Assembly: GCF_007828955.1 (NCBI RefSeq)
Contig: NZ_VIVR01000001.1
Coordinates: 2,294,001 to 2,358,000, forward strand
Origin: Kitasatospora atroaurantiaca
GTDB taxonomy: Bacteria > Actinomycetota > Actinomycetes > Streptomycetales > Streptomycetaceae
Direction: 5' to 3'
DNA: 64,000 nt
The notes beneath the pieces were generated by a model. The model saw only the letters and a list, made by a program, of their open reading frames with translations, was not told where the DNA came from and did not search any database. Positions 1 through 6,612 of the stretch are shown here, piece by piece (position 1 is the stretch's first letter; every line of letters begins with the position of its first letter). A program made the translations under genes and the position numbers.

Positions 1-6
1 GAGGAA

Positions 7-46
7 TCTCTGCAGAGACCTCTATGCAGAGAGTCCTCTGCACTCT
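7..46. promoter_or_regulatory. Candidate operator/promoter of the ArsR-MFS pair
   Basis: A perfect 12-bp palindrome TCTCTGCAGAGA lies at 7-18. It is followed by two imperfect repeats of the same half-sites (CTCT..GCAGAG at 20-31, and CTCTGCACTCT at 36-46). A -10-like TAGGGT sits at 46-51, only six bases before the ATG at 58, so the transcript may be nearly leaderless. ArsR-type regulators usually bind such palindromes over their own promoter. Autoregulation here is inference. Confidence 0.45.
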
Positions 47-57
47 AGGGTGAAGCC

Positions 58-654
58 ATGAACGAACCCGAAGCCCAGCGCCGGATCGACGCCGGCAGCC
101 TGCGGGGGCTGGCCCACCCGCTGCGCATGCGCATCCTGGAGGCGCTCAACGGCGGCGGCCCGGCCACCTCGGCCCGGCTCTCCGAGCGCCTCGGCGAGAG
201 CACCGGCACCATCAGCTGGCACCTGCGCCACCTCGCCGAGCACGGCTTCATCGAGGAGGAGGTGGGCCGCGGCACCAAGCGGGAGCGCTGGTGGCGAGTG
301 GTCCGCCGGAAGAACGTGCTCCACACCACGGACTTCGCCGAGGACGCGGAGTCGCGCGGGGCGCTCTCGGTCTATCTGCAGGAGATGCTCCAGCTCCAGT
401 TCCAGCGGGTCTCCGACTCGCTGGCCGCCGAGTGGGAGGGCGAGTGGCGAGGCGCCGGCACGATCTCCGACTGGAACAACCTGCGCCTGACGCCCGCTCA
501 GCTGCGCGCGCTCAACGACGAGCTGATGGCCGTCGTCACCCGCCACACCCCGGACCCGGACGCCGAGCCCGACCCGGACGCCCGGCCCGTCATCGTCCAG
601 ATCCACGCCCTGCCCCGAGCGGGCGCCACTCCGGAAGGAACCGAGACAGCATGA
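58..654 (+). CDS. ArsR-family winged-helix transcriptional regulator
   Basis: This is a 198-residue putative DNA-binding repressor. The N-terminal ~90 residues form an ArsR-type winged helix: the motif LAHPLRMRILEAL (residues ~17-29) is followed by the recognition-helix stretch TGTISWHLRHLAEHGFIEE. The C-terminal half resembles the extension of regulators paired with exporters. The ATG at 58 follows a palindrome-rich promoter. The stop overlaps the next start (ATGA, 651-654), so it is translationally coupled to the MFS transporter and probably controls it. The ligand cannot be predicted, and no ArsR metal-binding ELCVCDL motif is seen. Confidence 0.85.
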   Translation: MNEPEAQRRIDAGSLRGLAHPLRMRILEALNGGGPATSARLSERLGESTGTISWHLRHLAEHGFIEEEVGRGTKRERWWRVVRRKNVLHTTDFAEDAESRGALSVYLQEMLQLQFQRVSDSLAAEWEGEWRGAGTISDWNNLRLTPAQLRALNDELMAVVTRHTPDPDAEPDPDARPVIVQIHALPRAGATPEGTETA

Positions 655-1964
655 GCGACGCACTCACCCACGGCCTGCTCCGCCGCCACCGCGACTTCCG
701 TCTGCTGTGGCTCGGCGAGACCGCCAACAAGTTCGGCTCCGCCGTCACGGGCCTGGCCATGCCGCTGATCGCCGTCGCCACGCTGCACGCCTCCACCTTC
801 CAGGTGAGTCTGCTCAGCGCCGCCGGCTGGCTGCCCTGGCTGATCATCGGCCTGCCGGTCGGGGTCTGGGTGGACCGGATGAGATCCCGGCCGATCATGC
901 TCGCCGCCACGGCCGCCTCGCTCTTAACCCTCGCCGGCGTTCCGATCGCCGCCCACGCCGGCCTCCTGACGATGACCCAGCTGATCGTCGTCGCGCTGGC
1001 CACCGGAGCCGCCGGGGTCTTCTTCCAGACCGCGTACACCGCCTATCTGCCCACCCTGCTGGAGCCCGCCGACCGCGCCGAGGGCAACGCCAAGCTGCAC
1101 GGCAGCGCCTCCGCCGCCGGGATCGTCGGGCTGGGCTCGGGCGGCCTGATCGCCCAGCTGGCCGGACCGGTGAACGGGCTGCTCGCGAACACCTGCACCT
1201 TCCTGCTCTCGCTCTGGTGCACCGGGCGGATCCGGCACCGCGAGCCGGTCCGCGAGCGGGGCGACGGGCCGCGTCGGTCGCTGCGCAAGGAGGTCGGCGA
1301 GGGCCTGCGGCTGGTGGCCGGCGATGTGTGGTTCCGTACGTTCACCCTGTTCGGCGCCTCCGCCAACCTGGCGCTGACGGGATACCAGTCGATCCTGGTG
1401 GTCTTCCTGATCCGCGAGGTCGGGCTGGAGTCGGGGGCGGTGGGCGTCCTGGTGGCCGTCGCCTCGACCGGCGGCATCGTCGGCGCGATGCTGGCCCGAC
1501 GGGTGGCCGCCCGGATGGGGACGGCACGGGCCATGCTCTTCTTCGAGTTCGTGCTGCCGCTGCTCACCCTGCTCATCCCGCTCACCACCGACGGCGCGGG
1601 GCTGCTGCTCTACGTGCTCGGCGGGTTCGGGGTCTCGGCCGGGGTGGTGGCCGGAAATATCATCAAGTCGACCTTCCAGCAGCGCTACTGCCCGCCCGAC
1701 CTGCTCGGCCGGCTCTCCGCCAGCAGCGCGGTGCTCAACTTCGGCAGCATCCCGGTGGGCGCGCTGCTCGGCGGCCTGCTCGGCACCGAGCTCGGCCTCC
1801 GCCCGGCGATGTGGCTGATGACGGCCGCGGTTCCGCTGGCCGCCCTGATCCTGTGGTTCTCCCCGGTCCGGCGCTGCCGGGACCTCCCGGACGAGCAGAT
1901 GCCGACGAGCGGACCGGCGGACGGCCCGGAGCCGGTCAGGCGGCCCGTGGCACAAGCCTGCTGA
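651..1964 (+). CDS. MFS transporter (macrolide-efflux type)
   Basis: A 437-residue integral membrane protein of the major facilitator superfamily. The N-terminus (RDFRLLWLGETANKFGSAV) and the D-x3-R-R/S loop after TM2 (VWVDRMRSRP) match the MefA-like/enterobactin-exporter branch used for drug or metabolite efflux by proton antiport. About twelve hydrophobic segments are visible. The start is the ATG overlapping the stop of the upstream ArsR gene, so the pair forms a regulator-exporter operon. Its 3' end overlaps the convergent chelatase gene by 29 bases. The substrate is unknown. Confidence 0.85.
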   Translation: MSDALTHGLLRRHRDFRLLWLGETANKFGSAVTGLAMPLIAVATLHASTFQVSLLSAAGWLPWLIIGLPVGVWVDRMRSRPIMLAATAASLLTLAGVPIAAHAGLLTMTQLIVVALATGAAGVFFQTAYTAYLPTLLEPADRAEGNAKLHGSASAAGIVGLGSGGLIAQLAGPVNGLLANTCTFLLSLWCTGRIRHREPVRERGDGPRRSLRKEVGEGLRLVAGDVWFRTFTLFGASANLALTGYQSILVVFLIREVGLESGAVGVLVAVASTGGIVGAMLARRVAARMGTARAMLFFEFVLPLLTLLIPLTTDGAGLLLYVLGGFGVSAGVVAGNIIKSTFQQRYCPPDLLGRLSASSAVLNFGSIPVGALLGGLLGTELGLRPAMWLMTAAVPLAALILWFSPVRRCRDLPDEQMPTSGPADGPEPVRRPVAQAC

Positions 1965-2703
1965 CCGACGCGGTGTAGCGGTCGAGGACCAGCCGGACCA
2001 TCGCCCGATGGGCGCCCAGCGGGGCGGCGGTCAGCCAGTCGCCCGCTGCGGCGCCCAGCCGCGCGAAGTCCCCCGGAGCGGTGAAGTAGCCCGCAACGGC
2101 AACGCGCCGGTGGCCCTCGGCACCGAGCCGGGCCACCGCCTCCGCGACGCTAGGGCCGCCCGCCGCGACATAGCCGGGCAGTACGGGTACGCCGAGGCGG
2201 GCGGCGAGCAGCCGGGCCTGGGCCTCGGTGTCGGCGGCCGCGTCCCGGTCCCGAGAGCCGGAGGCGGCGAGGACGACGGCATCGCCCCGGCCTGCGGCCC
2301 CGCCCCAGCCGGCCTCGGCGAGCCGGCCGTGCAGTGCCTCGGTGAGCAGCGGATCCGGCCCCAGCGGGGCCGCGATCACACCGCTGACCTGCGGCGCCGC
2401 GGACAGCGCGGCGGGGATGTCGACCTTGACGTGGTAGCCCCGGCTGAGCAGCAGCGGCACCAGGACGGCGGGCCCGCTCAGCCCGTCCAGCACCTCGGGG
2501 AGCAGCGGCGCGTTGAGCCCGAGGTGGGCCAGGCGGACATCGAGCTCGGGCCGGGCGGCGCGGAGCAGCGCGAGCAGCCGGCGGATCTCGGCGAGCGCGG
2601 CCGGGTCGCGCGAGCCGTGCGCGACCAGGACCAGGGCCGGGCGCCGGGCGGCGTGCAGCACCCGCAGCGGGGCGGCGGTGGCGGGCGGGAGGGTCGGCGT
2701 CAT
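1936..2703 (-). CDS. Sirohydrochlorin chelatase (CbiX/SirB type)
   Basis: A 255-residue cytoplasmic class II chelatase. The N-terminal motif LVLVAHGSRDPAALAEI (~residues 22-38) contains the HGSR metal-coordinating histidine typical of CbiX/SirB. A second half-domain begins at ~residue 125 (VVLAASGSRD), where the histidine is replaced by serine, as in fused chelatases with one active half. It most likely inserts iron into sirohydrochlorin to make siroheme, the cofactor of the nirB product encoded 4 kb away. The ATG at 2703 was chosen because an upstream extension would run into the divergent nitrate-reductase promoter. Cobalt insertion for cobalamin is an alternative. Confidence 0.8.
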   Translation of the reverse strand: MTPTLPPATAAPLRVLHAARRPALVLVAHGSRDPAALAEIRRLLALLRAARPELDVRLAHLGLNAPLLPEVLDGLSGPAVLVPLLLSRGYHVKVDIPAALSAAPQVSGVIAAPLGPDPLLTEALHGRLAEAGWGGAAGRGDAVVLAASGSRDRDAAADTEAQARLLAARLGVPVLPGYVAAGGPSVAEAVARLGAEGHRRVAVAGYFTAPGDFARLGAAAGDWLTAAPLGAHRAMVRLVLDRYTASVSRLVPRAA

Positions 2704-2726
2704 GACAGCAAGCGTCGCCGAGCGCT

Positions 2727-2753
2727 GTTTCCCTGCCGTTGCTCCACCGTCAC
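2727..2753. promoter_or_regulatory. Candidate GlnR box in divergent nitrogen promoter
   Basis: Read on the plus strand, 5-mers GTTTC, GTTGC and GTCAC are each separated by six bases (2727-2731, 2738-2742, 2749-2753). This gives the 11-base periodicity of the streptomycete GlnR site (GTnAC-n6-GAAAC repeats, read on either strand). It lies between the chelatase gene and the nitrate-reductase gene, both fitting GlnR control. One mismatch in the middle element lowers confidence. Confidence 0.45.
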
Positions 2754-2899
2754 GACTGGTTTCCCCGGCCTCACGGGAGCGTGTCCGGGCCCGTGAGCCG
2801 GCTGCCTCACAGCCGCCGAAGGCCGAGGTGAGGGCGGTGTGCGGGGCCCGTAACGTCCGGGCCGCCGCGGCGAAACAGCGTCGTAGCAAGCTGGGCGCC

Positions 2900-4966
2900 A
2901 TGAACGATGCCACCGACACCCACTGCCCCTACTGCGCGCTGCAGTGCGGGATGGGCCTGCGCCGCACCGAGGGCCCGGTCCCGGTCTCGGTGGTGGAGCG
3001 CCCCGGCTTCCCGGTGAACCAGGGCGCGCTCTGCGGCAAGGGCTCCAACGCCGCCGCGGTGCTGGGCCCCGGCGCCCGGCTGACCACGCCGCTGATCCGG
3101 CGGGACGGCGAGCTGCGCCCGGCGAGCTGGCCGGAGGCGCTGGACCGGATCGCCGCCGAGGTGTCGGGCACCGCCGCCTCGTACGGCCGCGACGCCGTCG
3201 GGGTGTTCGGCGGCGGCGGGCTGACCAACGAGAAGGCGTACCTGCTGGGCAAGTTCGCCCGGGTGGTGCTGGGCACCTCGGCGATCGACTACAACGGCCG
3301 GTTCTGCATGTCCTCCGCGGCGGCGGCCGGGATCCGGGCGTTCGGGGTGGACCGGGGGCTGCCCTTCCCGCTGGAGGACATTCCGCGGGCCGGCTGCGTG
3401 ATCCTGGTCGGCGGCAACCCGGCGGAGACCATGCCGCCGTTCGTCCGCTATCTGCGCGAGCTCCAGGAGAACGGCGGCAGGCTGATCGTCGTCGACCCGC
3501 GCCGCACCCGTACGGCCGAGCTGGCCGACCTGCACCTGGCCCCGCGCCCGGGCACCGATCTCGCCCTCGCGCTGGGCATGCTGCACCTGGTGGTCGCGGA
3601 CGGCCGGACGGACGAGGCGTTCATCGCCGAGCGCACCACCGGCTGGGCCGAGACCCGGGCGGCCGCGATGGCCCACTGGCCGGAGCACGTGGAGTCGGTG
3701 ACGGGTGTCCCGCTCCCCCAGCTCCGCGATGCCGTCCGGATGTTCTGCGACGCCGGGTCGGCGATGGTGCTCACCGCGCGCGGCCCCGAGCAGCAGGCCA
3801 AGGGCACCGACACGGTCAGCGCCTGGATCAACCTCTGCCTGGCCACCGGCAACGCGGGCCGCCCGAACGCCGGCTACGGCTGCCTCACCGGCCAGGGCAA
3901 CGGCCAGGGCGGCCGCGAGCACGGCCAGAAGGCCGACCAGCTGCCGGGCTACCGCAAGTTGGACGACCCGGCGGCCCGCGCCCACGTCGCCGCGGTCTGG
4001 GGCGTCGACCCGGACGCGCTCCCCGGCCCCGGGCGGAGCGCGTACGAGCTGCTGGACTCGCTCGGGACGGACGTGAAGGCGCTGCTGCTGATGGGCTCCA
4101 ACCCGGTGGTCTCGGCGCCGCGCGCCGCGCACATCGCGGACCGGCTGCGGTCGCTGGACTTCCTGGCCGTCAGCGACGTGGTGCTCTCCGAGACGGCGGC
4201 ACTCGCCGACGTCGTCCTGCCGGTCACCCAGTGGGCCGAGGAGACCGGCACCATGACCAATCTGGAGGGCAGGGTCATCCTCCGCCGCAAGGCAGTTGAC
4301 GCGCCGGGGGGCGTGCGCAGCGATCTGGAGGTGCTGCACGAGCTGGCCGGGCGGCTGGGCCACGGCGAGGGCTTCCCGACCGAGGCGGAGAAGGTCTTCG
4401 ACGAGCTGCGCCGGGCGTCGAGCGGCGGGCCCGCCGACTACGCGGGCATCAGCTACGAGCGGATCGCCGCCGAGGACGGGGTGTTCTGGCCCTGCCCGTC
4501 GCAGGAGCACCCGGGCACTCCCCGGCTCTTCCTGGACCGCTTCGCGACGCCGGACGGGCGGGCCCGGTTCACCGCCGTCCAGCACCGGCCGGCGGCCGAG
4601 GAGCCGGATGCCGAGTACCCGGTACGGCTGACCACCGGCCGTGTCCTGGCCCAGTACCAGTCGGGCGCGCAGACCCGCCGGGTGGACGCGCTCAACGCCG
4701 CCGCCCCCGGCCCGTTCGTCGAGCTGCACCCGCAGCTCGCCGAGCGGCTGGGAGTGCGGGACGGGGACCGGGTCGCCGTGGTGAGCCGGCGCGGGCGGAC
4801 CGTCACCCCCGCGCGCGTCACCACCGCGATCCGGCCCGACACCGTCTTCATGCCGTTCCACTGGCCGGGCGAGGGCAGCGCCAACCTGCTCACCAACCCC
4901 GCCCTCGACCCGGTCTCGCGGATGCCGGAGTTCAAGGCCTGCGCGGTCCGGCTCGAGCGGGCCTGA
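2900..4966 (+). CDS. nasA: Assimilatory nitrate reductase, molybdopterin subunit
   Basis: A 688-residue cytoplasmic molybdopterin oxidoreductase predicted to reduce nitrate to nitrite. The N-terminus carries the [4Fe-4S] ligands C9, C12, C16 and C45 (CPYCALQC ... GALCGKG). It is followed by the Mo-bis-MGD catalytic domain (GGGGLTNEKAYLLGKFARV; GNAGRPNAGYGCLTGQGN) and a C-terminal dinucleotide-binding domain (~570-688, LTTGRVLAQYQSGAQTRR). No Tat signal is present, as expected for an assimilatory enzyme. The neighbouring flavoprotein, nirB and nirD supply electrons and the next step, nitrite to ammonia. A formate-dehydrogenase-like role is the main alternative, but the context argues for nitrate. 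Confidence 0.85.
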   Translation: MNDATDTHCPYCALQCGMGLRRTEGPVPVSVVERPGFPVNQGALCGKGSNAAAVLGPGARLTTPLIRRDGELRPASWPEALDRIAAEVSGTAASYGRDAVGVFGGGGLTNEKAYLLGKFARVVLGTSAIDYNGRFCMSSAAAAGIRAFGVDRGLPFPLEDIPRAGCVILVGGNPAETMPPFVRYLRELQENGGRLIVVDPRRTRTAELADLHLAPRPGTDLALALGMLHLVVADGRTDEAFIAERTTGWAETRAAAMAHWPEHVESVTGVPLPQLRDAVRMFCDAGSAMVLTARGPEQQAKGTDTVSAWINLCLATGNAGRPNAGYGCLTGQGNGQGGREHGQKADQLPGYRKLDDPAARAHVAAVWGVDPDALPGPGRSAYELLDSLGTDVKALLLMGSNPVVSAPRAAHIADRLRSLDFLAVSDVVLSETAALADVVLPVTQWAEETGTMTNLEGRVILRRKAVDAPGGVRSDLEVLHELAGRLGHGEGFPTEAEKVFDELRRASSGGPADYAGISYERIAAEDGVFWPCPSQEHPGTPRLFLDRFATPDGRARFTAVQHRPAAEEPDAEYPVRLTTGRVLAQYQSGAQTRRVDALNAAAPGPFVELHPQLAERLGVRDGDRVAVVSRRGRTVTPARVTTAIRPDTVFMPFHWPGEGSANLLTNPALDPVSRMPEFKACAVRLERA

Positions 4967-5310
4967 GCATGTCGGCACCCTTCTGGAACTTGAGGGTGAT
5001 CGACGAGATCTCGGTGATTCCCGGGGGATTGACGCAGGCAGCTGAACGTCCCGGTCCCCTCCGTGACCTGCAGCATGAAATCCGTCCGCCACTCATTGAT
5101 GGCCGCCCGGCTCTCCGGTAGGTAACCGGCCGCCCGGGCGAACGGGATTTCCTCCTGCGTATCCGGAACACTCTCGAAATCGCACACGAAGATATGCCGA
5201 GCCCTCGCTTTCCGGCTCACATCCGCGCCCCGCCTCCGCTGAGGCCGAAGTTCCGCCCGCGAAACAGCACCGCACCGGCCGGGTAACACCGCGGACTCAT
5301 GCTCAGAGGC
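4967..5310. other. Gap between nasA and flavoprotein gene
   Basis: About 340 bases with lower GC than the flanking genes. No gene is recognised. One minus-strand frame is open from about 5220 down past 4970 and reads protein-like at its start (HIFVCDFESVPDTQEEIPFA), but it has no homology I recognise and no good ribosome site. The 3' part holds a candidate GlnR box and the promoter of the flavoprotein-nirB-nirD operon. Confidence 0.5.
5250..5287. promoter_or_regulatory. Candidate GlnR box upstream of nitrite operon
   Basis: GTTCC (5250), GAAAC (5261), GCACC (5272) and GTAAC (5283) are spaced exactly 11 bases apart. This matches the GTnAC-n6-GAAAC-n6-GTnAC-n6-GAAAC GlnR arrangement with a few mismatches. 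The centre is about 43 bases before the ATG at 5311, a position compatible with activation of a leaderless transcript starting there. Confidence 0.45.
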
Positions 5311-6612
5311 ATGACAGCGACCGACATCCCCGCAGCGCACCGCACCGTGGTGGTCGGCGGCGGCATGGCCGGCCACCGGCTCGCGCAGCAGCTGACCTCG
5401 CTCGGCGAGCACGAGGTGCTCCTGCTCGCCGAGGAGGAGCACCCGCCGTACAACAGGGTGCTGCTCGCCGAGGTGCTGGCCGGCCGGTACGCCCCCGAGA
5501 TCGCGGCGCTCGCCGCACTGCCCGCGCAGGTGGACAGGCGGCAGGCCCGGGTGGTGCGGATCGATCCGGAGCAGCGCCGGGTGCTGTGCGACGACGGCTC
5601 CGAGCTCGCGTACGACCGGCTGGTGCTCGCCACCGGCAGCAACCCGGTACTGCCGCCGCTGCGCGGGCTCTTCGACGACTCCCTCACCGGCCGTGAGAGG
5701 CACGAGCTCCCCGCCGGGGTCTTCGCGTTCCGCACGATGGCCGACTGCGCCGACATCGACGCCTACCTGCCGGGTGTCCGGCAGGCCGTGGTGGTAGGCG
5801 GCGGGCTGCTCGGCGTGAGCGCCGCCCGGGCGCTGGCCTCGCGGGGTGTCCAGGTCGTCCTGGCCCACCAGGGCGAGTACCTGATGGAGCGTCATCTCGA
5901 CTTCCAGGCAAGTGAACTGCTCCGCACCCACCTGTCCGAACTCGGCGTCGAGGTGCACACCGAGTGCCGTGTCCGGTCCGTCCTGACCGAGGACGCCCCC
6001 GGCCCGCGCAGGGTCACCGGCGTCGAACTCGCCGACGTATTCCGGCTCGACGCGGACCTGCTGGTGATCGCGGTCGGCGTCCGCCCGCGCACCGGACTCG
6101 CCCAGGCGGCCGGGCTGACGATCCGTCAGGGCATCGTGGTGGACGACCGGCTGCGGACCAGCGACCCGTACATCCACGCCCTCGGCGACTGCGCCGAGCA
6201 CGACGGAGTGCTCTACGGCCTGGCCGGCCCCGCGCAGGAGCAGGCGGACGTACTGGCCCGCATCCTCAGCGGCCAGGACACCGCCTACCGGGGCAGCCGG
6301 CTGCTCACCCGGCTCACCCTGGCCACCCCGGACCACGACCCGCTCGACATCGCCGCCTTCGGCGCGACCGAGCCCGCAGGCCCCGAGGACCGCGTGGTCC
6401 GCCTCTCCGACGCCGGCCGCGGCACCTACCGCAAGGTGATCGTCCGCCGCGACGAGCAGGGCGGCGACCGCCTGGTCGGCGGCGTCCTGCTCGGCGACCT
6501 CGACACCGTCGGCACCCTGGCCCACACCTGGGAGGGCGACGAGGCCCTGTCAGCACACCCGCTCCACCTGCTCACCACCCAGAGCACCATCTCCGGAGGG
6601 ACTTCCCGATGA
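5311..6612 (+). CDS. FAD/NAD(P)H-dependent oxidoreductase of nitrate/nitrite assimilation
   Basis: A 433-residue flavoprotein of the pyridine-nucleotide-disulfide oxidoreductase family. It has an N-terminal FAD-binding motif (VVVGGGMAGHRLAQQL), a central NAD(P)H motif (VVVGGGLLGVSAARAL) and the late FAD motif IHALGDCAEH. It resembles the N-terminal half of NirB downstream (compare PYNRVLLAEVLAGR with AYDRVALTSYFSGK), but lacks the siroheme and iron-sulfur domains. It probably passes electrons from NAD(P)H to the nitrate reductase encoded upstream (NasB-like). The ATG at 5311 is preferred over 5299 because its sequence starts the conserved domain cleanly, but neither has a good ribosome site. 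The stop overlaps nirB (ATGA). Confidence 0.8.
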   Translation: MTATDIPAAHRTVVVGGGMAGHRLAQQLTSLGEHEVLLLAEEEHPPYNRVLLAEVLAGRYAPEIAALAALPAQVDRRQARVVRIDPEQRRVLCDDGSELAYDRLVLATGSNPVLPPLRGLFDDSLTGRERHELPAGVFAFRTMADCADIDAYLPGVRQAVVVGGGLLGVSAARALASRGVQVVLAHQGEYLMERHLDFQASELLRTHLSELGVEVHTECRVRSVLTEDAPGPRRVTGVELADVFRLDADLLVIAVGVRPRTGLAQAAGLTIRQGIVVDDRLRTSDPYIHALGDCAEHDGVLYGLAGPAQEQADVLARILSGQDTAYRGSRLLTRLTLATPDHDPLDIAAFGATEPAGPEDRVVRLSDAGRGTYRKVIVRRDEQGGDRLVGGVLLGDLDTVGTLAHTWEGDEALSAHPLHLLTTQSTISGGTSR

